Source: Vondammii sp040505895
Lineage (GTDB): Bacteria > Pseudomonadota > Gammaproteobacteria > Chromatiales > Chromatiaceae
Length of the DNA stretch: 64,000 nucleotides
Direction of reading: 5' to 3'
Assembly: GCA_040505895.1 (NCBI GenBank)
Contig: JBEVXU010000016.1
Coordinates: forward strand, 248,001-312,000
The notes beneath the pieces are model-generated. The model searched no databases. It was not told the origin of the DNA and worked only from the letters and a program-made list of their open reading frames with translations. The position numbers were made by a program, and so were the translations under genes. Of the stretch, positions 34,290 through 42,532 are shown one piece after another; position 1 is the first letter of the stretch; every line of letters starts with the position of its first letter.

Positions 34290-34376
34290 GGAGCCTCTGG
34301 TACGACACTCTCCTCGTGAGGAGAAGGGATTGGAGCTATTACTACACTTTCTCTATTATGAAAGTGTTGTAATAGT

Positions 34377-34500
34377 CCCCTCTCCACACCGGGGAGATGC
34401 CTACATAAATGTAGGTAGTAGAACAACGCAGGAGCAGCTTGCCGAGGGTTAGGGTGAGGGGGATCAGTAGGTAACTCATTGATTTAATACACCCTCATTA
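34377..34500. repeat. Intergenic repeat, copy 1
   Basis: CCCCTCTCCACACCGGGGAG, then a part with ATGCCTACAT, AACGCAGGAGCAGCTTGCCG and a tail AATACACCCTCAT. The reverse complement of 40888-40999 shows the same parts in the same order. The region 34290-34687 contains this repeat, a hairpin-prone stretch (ACTACACTTTC ... GAAAGTGTTGT) and the leader of the next gene, but no other gene. Confidence 0.75.
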
Positions 34501-34687
34501 GAGAGAGGCGTAAATAGGGCAACAGTGTGATCTGATATATCTGCTGAATCGACTATAATCAGAAAAGGTCTCAACCGGGCGAGGCAGGAATAGACATAGC
34601 TTTTTGGCCCTGCTTTTGCTTAACTCAGGGTATAGAGGATAACTTCGAAGCGAGTGCCATTTAAATGGCATCTCAGGAGGAATAACG

Positions 34688-35044
34688 ATGGTCGGACCAA
34701 TTCCGAGTGACAAAATCTCATCGCAGATACCTGATCGCAGTCAGGTTTCAGACAGCGACAAAACGAGCAAAAAGAGTACTGTCACAGAAACAGCGACTGA
34801 AACTGCTCCCCCTGCCACAGCAGAGACAGTGGGCGATACCGTCAGCCTGAGCCAGGCGGGTGAATCACTTAGTCAGATATCCGCAGAGAACAGCAGAACA
34901 TCCCTCCATGATCCTGATCAGGCGTCTGCCCTTGCAGTACGGGTACGTGATCAGCTTAGAGATGCCGGTTCCCAGGCACTGGAAGTGTATGGAAAAATTT
35001 CTGCTGAACAGGCGACCGGCCTGCTAACCCAGGCGCCCGCCTGA
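34688..35044 (+). CDS. Hypothetical low-complexity protein, 118 aa
   Basis: Not recognised. A strong RBS (CAGGAGGAATAACG) precedes the ATG, so it is likely well expressed. The first 60 residues are rich in Ser, Thr and Ala (TETATETAPPATAETVG) and probably disordered. The second half (VSLSQAGESLSQISAE, then ALAVRVRDQLRDAGSQALEV) is helical and acidic. The DTVSLS segment and helical end recall small flagellar regulators such as FlgM, but the match is too weak to call. It converges with the RCK gene. Confidence 0.65.
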   Translation: MVGPIPSDKISSQIPDRSQVSDSDKTSKKSTVTETATETAPPATAETVGDTVSLSQAGESLSQISAENSRTSLHDPDQASALAVRVRDQLRDAGSQALEVYGKISAEQATGLLTQAPA

Positions 35045-35055
35045 CACAACAAAAT

Positions 35056-35769
35056 TCAAGGCTCTGCAGCGGACTGCAGGGCGTCCTGTTTTAACCGATT
35101 GATAGCATCAGCCTGACCAATCACCACCAGAACATCACCCTGGTCGAGCTTGTGGTCCGTACCACTACAGGCGAAGATAAACTCATCACTCAACTCTCTG
35201 TCTATGGCTCCAAGGACAACCAAGTCATAATGGTGCGATAGCGCTAACTCACCTAGCCGCTTGCCATCCATGAACGCCCCCTCCTCTATCGTCACCTGAG
35301 CGAGATTAAGATAGTCCTGACCGAACACAACACTCTCAATAGTCTCTGCGATCAACGGGCGCTTCAGCATGTCGTAGACCTTTCGCCCACTAATTTCATA
35401 AGGGTCCACCACCTTGGTCGCCCCAGCCGCAAGCAGCTTTTGGGATGAATCACCAGACTGGGTCAAGGAGATCACCTTCAGTTGTGGGTCGATATCCTTG
35501 GCACTGATGGTAAGAAAAACATTTTGTGCATCATCCTCAAAAAAGGTGAAGATAATCTCTACACTCTCACCTATACCCAAGGCTCTGAGTTCATCATCAT
35601 CGGTATAGTCCACCGACAGTGTGTCAAAACCACGGACTGCCATGGCCTCGATACACTGTGTATCCCGAGCCACCAACAGCAGATCCCAGGAGCGCTCCTT
35701 CAGCTGCTCAGCTACCGCCACACTGAGTGAGTTACAGCCAAATATGATAATTTTATATTTTTTTGTCAT
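35056..35769 (-). CDS. TrkA-type RCK protein, separate partner of the potassium channel
   Basis: 237 residues. RCK_N domain with a Rossmann start (KIIIFGCNSLSVAVAEQL, where the usual GxGxxG is GCNSLS), acidic strand end LLLVARD, and later TFFEDDAQNVFLTISAKDID. RCK_C domain at about 155-225 (LAQVTIEEGAFMDGKRLGEL, LDQGDVLVVIGQAD). It should be cytoplasmic and bind a nucleotide, gating a channel. Its ATG overlaps the stop codon of the channel gene by four bases (ATGA), which makes a complex with that channel likely. The altered glycine motif suggests changed or lost NAD binding. Confidence 0.87.
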   Translation of the reverse strand: MTKKYKIIIFGCNSLSVAVAEQLKERSWDLLLVARDTQCIEAMAVRGFDTLSVDYTDDDELRALGIGESVEIIFTFFEDDAQNVFLTISAKDIDPQLKVISLTQSGDSSQKLLAAGATKVVDPYEISGRKVYDMLKRPLIAETIESVVFGQDYLNLAQVTIEEGAFMDGKRLGELALSHHYDLVVLGAIDRELSDEFIFACSGTDHKLDQGDVLVVIGQADAINRLKQDALQSAAEP

Positions 35770-37373
35770 CCTCGGCTCAACTCCACACCCTTCTCCAAGC
35801 GCTCCTTGAAGTGGGTGATACTGTACTCATGACCAATCAATACCAGCACATCACCGGGAATCAGGCTAAAACCGGGCTGTGGATTGAAGTGGAGAGAGCG
35901 GTCACGCAGCTCATAGATCTCCCCACCGGCTATCTTTTCACCATCTTTCTGGCTGATGACACCGAAGAGAATCAGTTTATTTGCAAGAAAGTCGATCTCA
36001 CCAATGGTCAGGCCATCTATGTGGGAGCCACCATGCACCACAACCGTATCCAAACTGATCCCGTTCTCACCCGATAATATTCCGTGAATCGCCTCAAAAG
36101 CGACCGGCTGCCCCACATATTCGCCGGCGATCAACGCCACCGACTTGAAGGGCGACACGGTATGATCAGCACCCGCCTGATAGAGCTTGCGTACCGCCTC
36201 CTGCCGATTGGCACGGGAGACAATTTCAATATCAGGGTTGAGGTAGCGAGCGGTCAGGGTGATATAGACATTGGACACATCATCACCGGTAAGACAGAGG
36301 ATACGACTCGCCCGCTCTCTTATTCCCAGTTGTTCCAGTAGTTCATTGCCCTCCGCGTTGCCCTCAATCGCCAAATAGCCCAGCCGCTTCGCCTTGTTGA
36401 TATGTTCCGGCTCTCTATCAATAACGACAAAATGTTCCCGATCCTTTGCCAAACGCTCAGCCACGATCTGGCCAACCCGGCCATAGCCACAGATGATCGT
36501 ATGTTTACCCTTCTTCTTCTCCAACTCTGAGAAGATGCGATTATCCTTCAGCTCATCCATCTTTTCGCTGAAAGCGGCAACGATTACAGAGGTGCTGAAC
36601 GCCAGCACACCGATACCACTGAGAATCAGCACCAAGGTGATAACACGCCCCTCGCTGGTCTGTGGCGTAATATCGCCATAGCCCACCGTTGAGAGCGTCA
36701 CCAGGGCCCAGTAGATACCGTCGAAGAAGTTATCAATCGCCCCCCCCTCATGCTGAGCCTCAAAGAAGTAGAAGGCGGAAGCAGAGGTAAACACCATAAA
36801 GGTGACAAAAATTGCCAGGGTGTAGAGTTCAAACCGTTTCTCAGCAAGAATTTTGGCGAACTCGTTGATACTGCGGGCGTAGCGAAACAGCTTAAAGAGC
36901 CGAAACAGCAGAAAAATACGGAGAAAACGGAGAGGACGGTAGCTGGGGATAATCGCAAGCAGGTCGATAATGGCAAGAGGTGTGGTCATGTAGTCCCACT
37001 TTTTCAACAGCGCCTCTTTAAGTGGTGCTCCAAGGTGGAAACCACCACCTACAAATTCAGCCCTCTCGTAATGATCGATGAAGATTTTGTGGATATCGTT
37101 ATAGAGCCAGAGACGTAGCAGGTACTCTGTCAAGAAGATAGAGACGGCACACCACTCGAAGATATCCCCCGGGGTACCAAGATCCACCTTCACTTCGTAT
37201 ATCAGGACAGAGACACTGGAGAGCACCAGTATGATCATAAAGATGTCAAAGTAGGGGCGAATCGTCGACTGCGGGTTCTCCATCAAGTCGAAGAAAAAGC
37301 GTTTCACCCGCTTGTAGCGGGGGGAATCTTCAAGGTCATAGCAGTGCTGAACAACCACTCTTGCCAACGGCAT
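35766..37373 (-). CDS. Voltage-sensor-type potassium channel with RCK_N and RCK_C domains
   Basis: 535 residues. Six transmembrane helices: S1 at about 42-60, then S4 with regularly spaced basic residues (RPLRFLRIFLLFRLFKLFR, about 146-164), pore helix and selectivity filter TVGYGD at 229-234, and S6. The cytoplasmic RCK_N domain begins HTIICGYGRVGQIVAERL, with acidic VVIDREPEH; the RCK_C domain follows at about 450-525. It is a Kch-like channel conducting K+ across the inner membrane. Translation is coupled to the separate RCK protein downstream, giving two RCK polypeptides per operon. Confidence 0.92.
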   Translation of the reverse strand: MPLARVVVQHCYDLEDSPRYKRVKRFFFDLMENPQSTIRPYFDIFMIILVLSSVSVLIYEVKVDLGTPGDIFEWCAVSIFLTEYLLRLWLYNDIHKIFIDHYERAEFVGGGFHLGAPLKEALLKKWDYMTTPLAIIDLLAIIPSYRPLRFLRIFLLFRLFKLFRYARSINEFAKILAEKRFELYTLAIFVTFMVFTSASAFYFFEAQHEGGAIDNFFDGIYWALVTLSTVGYGDITPQTSEGRVITLVLILSGIGVLAFSTSVIVAAFSEKMDELKDNRIFSELEKKKGKHTIICGYGRVGQIVAERLAKDREHFVVIDREPEHINKAKRLGYLAIEGNAEGNELLEQLGIRERASRILCLTGDDVSNVYITLTARYLNPDIEIVSRANRQEAVRKLYQAGADHTVSPFKSVALIAGEYVGQPVAFEAIHGILSGENGISLDTVVVHGGSHIDGLTIGEIDFLANKLILFGVISQKDGEKIAGGEIYELRDRSLHFNPQPGFSLIPGDVLVLIGHEYSITHFKERLEKGVELSRG

Positions 37374-37480
37374 GGAAGTAACTCTCGCGTCTACTAAAAA
37401 ACATCTCTCTACTGAGTATTCCTCCTAAGCTTAGTCTATTTCCCTGAAAACAGAATAAGATTCAGCTGTGGTCACACCGC

Positions 37481-37861
37481 TTATCTGCCGCCTCCCACCT
37501 CCATCCTCTCAACCTCAGCCAGAGAGACACGAAGTCCATCCGTAGAAACAAACCCTCTCGCCTCAACATCACCTTTATAGGCCTGATAGTGTTTCTCATT
37601 ACCGGAGCGGGTATCAACCACCCGAAGATCAACCACCTGATAGTTATCCTGCCACTGAAAGTAGAGATAGCCGACGGCACCCAACAGCATTAAGACAACA
37701 GAGACAACAGCGGCGACTTTTACCAGACTTGAACGTTGTGGTTCTGAAGGGAGGCTTCGTGGGGATGCAGGCTGTTGGAGTAACGCCCTCTGATTACGTC
37801 GTCTAACATAGATCAGAGCACCGCCGATCACCAGTATTGTGAGTAAAAGTTTTAAAAACAT
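37481..37861 (-). CDS. Small membrane protein, 126 aa, unknown function
   Basis: Two transmembrane segments (FLKLLLTILVIGGALIYV at the N-terminus and KVAAVVSVVLMLLGAVGYLY at about 48-67) joined by a basic Arg-rich loop (RRRNQRALLQ). A small soluble domain follows (about 75-126) with VDLRVVDTRSGNEKHYQAYK and GRVFSTDGLRV-like strands. Proteins of this layout are widespread in gammaproteobacteria without a known role. Divergent from the ankyrin lipoprotein gene; 52 bases separate the two starts. Confidence 0.75.
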   Translation of the reverse strand: MFLKLLLTILVIGGALIYVRRRNQRALLQQPASPRSLPSEPQRSSLVKVAAVVSVVLMLLGAVGYLYFQWQDNYQVVDLRVVDTRSGNEKHYQAYKGDVEARGFVSTDGLRVSLAEVERMEVGGGR

Positions 37862-37913
37862 GGCGATGACCTTAACATGCAGTTGAGATAGAGGCTATGT
37901 TATAAAGGGAAGT

Positions 37914-38648
37914 ATGAACAAGGACAATCTGACAGCGATGAATCACCAACAGACAACACAACAATCACCAAAGTGCAGCTATAGATCGACAAGACTTTGG
38001 CTGTTGGTAGCGGCCCTCCTCCTTCTCTCACTCCTGAGTGCCTGCGGCAATCCGGATCAACCGACAATTGGCCTCTATCTAGCCATACAACGCGGTGATA
38101 TCGACCAGATCGAACGCCATATCGCCTGGAAAACCGATATCAACAGCATGGATTCCGATGGCAGGCGTCCACTTCACGTCGCCGCCGGCAGGGGGCGCTA
38201 TGTCATCACCAAGATACTCATCGATAACGGAGCCGATATCAATGCAGGTGACCGCAACGGCAGGCCGGCTCTCTCTCACTCGGTACTCTCAGGCAGAACA
38301 CAGATCGCCGAACTGCTGGTAAAGAGAGGGGCCGATCCCCAGCCGGACAAACTACTGGATGAAGTGGTCAATGAGAGTGTGGCGGACCGTGACATTATCC
38401 CCTTGCTGCTTAAGTGGGGTGCCGACATCGATCATAGGGACGCTGAAGGTAGAACACCGATGATGCGGGCGATCATCGCAAAGCAGCGGGTACTGGTGAA
38501 ATTGCTGATAGCCAACGGTGCCGACGTTAATGCCGAGAACAGCAGGGGGCGTCGCCCTCTCGACATAGCCAATAGACTGCAGGATCGTGACATCATACGA
38601 TTACTGCACCGCAACGGCGCGCGCCCCTCAGATAAAACCGAAGAGTAG
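37914..38648 (+). CDS. Ankyrin-repeat lipoprotein
   Basis: 244 residues. N-terminal hydrophobic run ending LLSLLSACG, a lipobox with Cys at about position 45, so the mature protein is lipid-anchored in the envelope. About five ankyrin repeats follow (DSDGRRPLHVAAGRGRYVIT, LIDNGADINAGDRNGRPALS, LIANGADVNAENSRGRRPLD). It is a protein-binding scaffold with no enzymatic motif. An internal ATG about eight codons in could also serve as start; the N-terminus before the hydrophobic run is unusually long for a lipoprotein, so the true start is uncertain. Confidence 0.87.
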   Translation: MNKDNLTAMNHQQTTQQSPKCSYRSTRLWLLVAALLLLSLLSACGNPDQPTIGLYLAIQRGDIDQIERHIAWKTDINSMDSDGRRPLHVAAGRGRYVITKILIDNGADINAGDRNGRPALSHSVLSGRTQIAELLVKRGADPQPDKLLDEVVNESVADRDIIPLLLKWGADIDHRDAEGRTPMMRAIIAKQRVLVKLLIANGADVNAENSRGRRPLDIANRLQDRDIIRLLHRNGARPSDKTEE

Positions 38649-38731
38649 TGACGTAGCCCTCCGCTTCTGTTAACTTTCGGCTCTTGGCCGAATACGGTAG
38701 ATACCTAGCCAACCTTAGGCTGTTTCTTCCT

Positions 38732-38797
38732 GGCTATAAACAGTAATCCTAAAAATCATCTCGATGGATAAAGGCTGCACTTCAGGATTATTGTCCA
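38732..38797. repeat. Core-less relative of the E1-E3 elements
   Basis: The left end GGCTATAAACAGTAATCCT and right end TTCAGGATTATTGTCCAG resemble the ends of E1/E2, and AAAAATCATCTCGATGG matches the left arm of E3. The REP core is missing, so this may be the minimal form or a deletion product. Confidence 0.55.
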
Positions 38798-38853
38798 GAT
38801 CGAATATTTTTTAATTTGAGGCGATAACGCCTATCTAATTTAGGACAAAACTC

Positions 38854-39141
38854 ATGGCGGAAACTGTTGACGAGCTCACCATCAACTACAGCGAAGACGG
38901 CATCGACGTGGTCAAGGAGCTAGATAAGGTCATTCTGACCAAAGGCGCCTGGTCCACCGTGATGTACCGATACCAGGAGTGGAATCGCAGTAAAGAGGAG
39001 TACAGCCCGGACAAGTACAGCATCCGCCGTTACCAGAAGCGCAACGGTGAATTCATGCCAAAGTCCAAATTCAACATCTCCAGTGAAAAACAGGCCAAGG
39101 CGATTATCGAAGCCTTGCAGGGCTGGATAGAGACTGAATAA
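38854..39141 (+). CDS. Conserved hypothetical protein, 95 aa
   Basis: A small, acidic to neutral cytoplasmic protein with a distinctive core: ILTKGAWSTVMYRYQEWNR, then KYSIRRYQKRNGEFMPKSKF and NISSEKQAKAIIEALQGWI. I recall similar short proteins in many sulfur-oxidising and other gammaproteobacteria, with no experimental role. The Arg/Tyr-rich strand pair followed by a helix suggests a nucleic-acid or protein-binding fold. The start ATG follows a weak RBS (TTAGGACAAAACTC). It stands alone, with a REP element 45 bases downstream. Confidence 0.8.
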   Translation: MAETVDELTINYSEDGIDVVKELDKVILTKGAWSTVMYRYQEWNRSKEEYSPDKYSIRRYQKRNGEFMPKSKFNISSEKQAKAIIEALQGWIETE

Positions 39142-39186
39142 CTGTACCCCTCTGGAAACGTCAAAAGCAGGACAGAGAGAAAAGTA

Positions 39187-39250
39187 TAGAAACGAACTTG
39201 TTCGCGATAAGCCTGCCTTGGAGCTGATCGCGAACAAGTTCGCTCCTACG
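39187..39250. repeat. REP-type palindrome, copy 4
   Basis: GAACTTGTTCGCGATAAGCC...GCTGATCGCGAACAAGTTCGCTCCTAC, the REP core without the outer ends of E1-E3. The left GTAGGAG is degraded to TAGAAA. It sits between two convergent genes, where it can fold into a strong hairpin. Confidence 0.8.
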
Positions 39251-39266
39251 GGTGTCGGTTTTCCAA

Positions 39267-40706
39267 CTACTGCAGACCAATCACTCCCGGCCAGTCGGCA
39301 AGCTGGGAGAGTACGGTTCTCTCCCGCTCTCCATTGGCCGGATCAACCATCAGCGCCGCCAGCTCCGAGCGGAAGCGGGCCAGGGTGATGCTGCCGCCGC
39401 CTTGATCCTCGGTCAGGCGCACCATGCGGTACTCATTCCACTCTGCCCGCTCCCCCCCGGAGAGGGTATCCGGCCAGTTCCTTGCGCGATAACGAAACAG
39501 CATTTCAGGTAAGCGTGAGTCGTCAAAACTGATCCCCAGAGAAGCCAGCACTGCAGGTTCTGAGGCCCTGATACTATCCATGCGCTTTCGATCTTCCTTG
39601 CTAAAGAAACCACCGCCGTAGAGATTCTGATCCGGGTCAGTCTGTGGCTCAAACTCCCTCGCCGAATGTACTGAGCGAATCTTCTCCACCAGACCCGGTG
39701 CACTACGCAGCTGTTCTAAGTGGCGCCTCCCGGCATCCCGGTCGATCTGCCAACGTTCCGCCACCTCATCACTCATCGTGTTTAGCGGTACCACGGCGGG
39801 ACTTTTATTGAGATGAATGGTCTTGAGAGGAATCCGCTCCACCCCCTCAGGCAGTCGGTCCTTTGGTGTAAATAGCCGCTCGACGATCTCATCCTGATCC
39901 AGCTCTATCAGCGGTGCCGGATCATGGCGCAAGTCATAAACGATCACCCCATTGGGATTGGTCGGGTGTTTTGCCAAAGGAACAACCATGGCGATACAGC
40001 CAATAGCGGCAGGATACATTGATGAGACATGAAGTACCGGCTCCATCTTTTGCAGATTGAGCAATTCACCCACCTTGCGCTTATCCCTCAGGGGCAACAG
40101 ATAGTCAAACAGGCGCGGCTGCTTCTCCTTGATCAGTTTCGCCATGGCAATGGTCGCATAGACATCAGAGAGGGCATCGTGTGCCACCTCATGGGCTATA
40201 CCGTTAGCCTGGGTCAGTTTTTCCAGCCGGAAAGTGGTGGTGACGCCGTCATCATGGGTTGGCCAGACGATTCCCTCTGGCCGAAGTGCGTGGGTAAGAC
40301 GCACCATATCGATAATATCCCAGCGCGAATTACCGTTCTGCCACTCCCTGGCGTAGGGGTCAAAGAAGTTGCGGTAGAAACCGTAACGGGTGAACTCATC
40401 ATCGAAACGGATAGAGTTGTAGCCAACGCCACAAGTCCCTGGCCGCGCCATCTCCCGATGAATCATGGCGAAGAACTCTGCTTCGTTGACACCCTCTTCC
40501 TGCGCCCGTTGAGGGGTAATGCCGGTCACCAGACAGGCGCCGGGTTGTGGCAGCATATCATCAGTGGGCTTGCAGAAAACAGTCAGCGGCTTATCGATAA
40601 CATTCAACTCATCATCGGTACGGATACCGGCAAACTGAACCGCCCGGTCCCGCCGAGGATCAATACCCCAGGTTTCGTAGTCGTGCCAGTAAAAACTCAG
40701 TGCCAT
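39267..40706 (-). CDS. sbcB: Exodeoxyribonuclease I
   Basis: 479 residues, close to 475 in E. coli. DEDDh exonuclease motifs: HDYETWGIDPRRDR (Exo I, Asp and Glu), GVGYNSIRFDDEFTRY (Exo II) and AHDALSDVYATIAMAKLI with the His-x4-Asp (Exo III). The SH3-like and C-terminal helical parts that close around single-stranded DNA follow (FDDSRLPEMLFRYRARNWPD). It degrades single-stranded DNA from 3' to 5' in recombination and mismatch repair. ATG at 40704-40706. Single gene. Confidence 0.95.
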   Translation of the reverse strand: MALSFYWHDYETWGIDPRRDRAVQFAGIRTDDELNVIDKPLTVFCKPTDDMLPQPGACLVTGITPQRAQEEGVNEAEFFAMIHREMARPGTCGVGYNSIRFDDEFTRYGFYRNFFDPYAREWQNGNSRWDIIDMVRLTHALRPEGIVWPTHDDGVTTTFRLEKLTQANGIAHEVAHDALSDVYATIAMAKLIKEKQPRLFDYLLPLRDKRKVGELLNLQKMEPVLHVSSMYPAAIGCIAMVVPLAKHPTNPNGVIVYDLRHDPAPLIELDQDEIVERLFTPKDRLPEGVERIPLKTIHLNKSPAVVPLNTMSDEVAERWQIDRDAGRRHLEQLRSAPGLVEKIRSVHSAREFEPQTDPDQNLYGGGFFSKEDRKRMDSIRASEPAVLASLGISFDDSRLPEMLFRYRARNWPDTLSGGERAEWNEYRMVRLTEDQGGGSITLARFRSELAALMVDPANGERERTVLSQLADWPGVIGLQ

Positions 40707-40887
40707 TTTGCCGTCACCATAGCTGCGCCATCAATCCCACCCTCGTGAAAAACCTATAAAATAGCAGCATCCTCTTCCCAGTGAGGGTGTTGTAAAAAGC
40801 TCTAGTTCCTTCTCTCTACGAGGGAGAAGGTTAGGTCGCTACGGGCTCCTGCCCTCTCGCGACACTACTACGTCCATGTAGGTCGGA

Positions 40888-40999
40888 TGAGGGTGTATTG
40901 AATCAAGAAGTTACCCTCTAACCTAGCCCTCGGCAAGCTGCTCCTGCGTTGCTCTACTAACTACATCCATGTAGGCATCTCCCCGGTGGGGAGAGGGAG
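40888..40999. repeat. Intergenic repeat, copy 2 (inverted)
   Basis: The reverse complement reads CTCTCCCCACCGGGGAGATG, then CAACGCAGGAGCAGCTTGCC and AATACACCCTCATC, as in copy 1 at 34377-34500. Bases 40707-40887, between sbcB and this repeat, hold the likely sbcB promoter plus further short direct copies (TACGTCCATGTAGG and TACATCCATGTAGG). No gene is visible in 40707-41027. Confidence 0.75.
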
Positions 41000-41027
41000 T
41001 TTATCGGACAGCAGTGGCTGCAATTAG

Positions 41028-42410
41028 CTAATCGACAGGCACCGCCCGGTAGGCGTTGTTTGACTGGCGCTCGATCTGGAAGTCGATACCACAGGCCGGG
41101 CAAGTGGTTATCGCCCCCTCCTCCTCTTTTTCAGTGTGCTGCATCTGGTACTTACAGACCGGGCAGAGAACGCTGTGTGCAACAGATTTGCGGAACTGCA
41201 AAGCGAACATCTGATTAATAATCCGTGGATCACACTCGCGCCTGTTCAGCCCCTTACGTATCCACTGCTCCACTTCACCCGCCTCGCTGACATCACCAAC
41301 AAAGATGGCACCGACGATCTTTTCGTCGCGGAAGACCAGTTTTTTATACACATACGGGAGTTCAGCGTAGGGGTAGTCGCCGGACTCATGGAGGACATTG
41401 TCACTGATCGTATTACTCTCACCGAGGCAGACCAGATCCAGATCCAGAACCTTGGTACGCAACGATGGAGTGCCTTCATAGACCAGAGAATCACCCGCCA
41501 TATTGGCACCGGCAATATGACCCTGCTTCCAGGCGCGCAGCCATCCTCTCAAGGCACCACTGTCACCCACCCCTTCTGTGGCGGTTAGCGCCACATCTCC
41601 AGCGGCATATACATTCGTTTCACGGCTGCACTGGTTAGCACCTACTTCAACACCATGGGCCGAGCCCAGCATACTATCGCCAAAGAAGTCGAGAGAGGGG
41701 GCCTGAACCGCAGAGATCACCAGCAGGTCTGCAGCCAACTTACGCCCGCCACTGATGACCACACCGCTCAGTGCTGAACCATCCCTCTCCACCAACTGGA
41801 CGTCGGCACTTCGAATCACTTCTGCTCCCGCCTGGCGTAGTCGGGTCTCCATGATCTCGTCAGCAATAACGTCAAGATACCCTGGATATAGACGTGCTTT
41901 TGGAAGCACCAGTGTGCAGTGTATGCCACGACGCCGAAGTCCATAGATGGCGCTTACCGCCTGAAAATTATCTCCGTAAACCACAGCTTTGCGTGTTGAT
42001 TTAATACGGGATTCAATCTGTTGAAGATCAGGAAGATGGTCGAGATGGACAATACCTTCGGTCTGACCATCATCAAAAAAAGCGAGGGCTGTTCTCTTGC
42101 CGGTGGTGACCAGTAGTTTGTCGTAGGTAACCAGGCGTTTATTGCTAAGCAGTACCTGCTGAGAGGAGAGACGCACCTCTTTGGCACTCACCCCGGCCTG
42201 AAACTGTACCCCGAGCTCTTTCATATTATGCTGAGTAGCCGCCGAACCCACCGACCCTTTGGCCAGCATCTCCCCAAGCATGGGGCGTGTATAGAGCGCA
42301 CTCTCCTGCGCCTCTGCCATTATGATTGCGCCGTTGGCATCACGTTCCCGAATTGCCTCTGCAGCTCGTCTGCCGGCAACACCGGAGCCAATTATAAAAT
42401 AGGTAGACAT
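41028..42410 (-). CDS. FAD-dependent pyridine nucleotide-disulfide oxidoreductase with C-terminal zinc-ribbon-like domain
   Basis: 460 residues. FAD-binding Rossmann motif IIGSGVAGRRAAEAIRE at the N-terminus, an NAD(P)-binding part (AVVYGDNFQAVSAIYGLRRR, where GDNFQA replaces GxGxxG), and the second FAD motif NVYAAGDVA. The C-terminus (about 415-460) adds CPVCKYQ and CPACGIDF, 19 residues apart, a pair of CxxC knuckles like a zinc ribbon or rubredoxin-like iron site. The overall type is that of NADH:rubredoxin or nitrite reductase NirB-like flavoproteins. The electron acceptor is unknown; the attached metal knuckle suggests an internal electron relay or structural zinc. It lies downstream of der and may be on the same transcript. 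Confidence 0.83.
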   Translation of the reverse strand: MSTYFIIGSGVAGRRAAEAIRERDANGAIIMAEAQESALYTRPMLGEMLAKGSVGSAATQHNMKELGVQFQAGVSAKEVRLSSQQVLLSNKRLVTYDKLLVTTGKRTALAFFDDGQTEGIVHLDHLPDLQQIESRIKSTRKAVVYGDNFQAVSAIYGLRRRGIHCTLVLPKARLYPGYLDVIADEIMETRLRQAGAEVIRSADVQLVERDGSALSGVVISGGRKLAADLLVISAVQAPSLDFFGDSMLGSAHGVEVGANQCSRETNVYAAGDVALTATEGVGDSGALRGWLRAWKQGHIAGANMAGDSLVYEGTPSLRTKVLDLDLVCLGESNTISDNVLHESGDYPYAELPYVYKKLVFRDEKIVGAIFVGDVSEAGEVEQWIRKGLNRRECDPRIINQMFALQFRKSVAHSVLCPVCKYQMQHTEKEEEGAITTCPACGIDFQIERQSNNAYRAVPVD

Positions 42411-42532
42411 ACTGATATCTCCTCCTTGCAGGATTATTATATTCGTTATTTTTTAGCTCATGCCCGACGGATATGCAATCGCCTTGGCAATCTACTCACT
42501 GGCCCTTTGGCCTCCACAAAACCGGGAATAAG

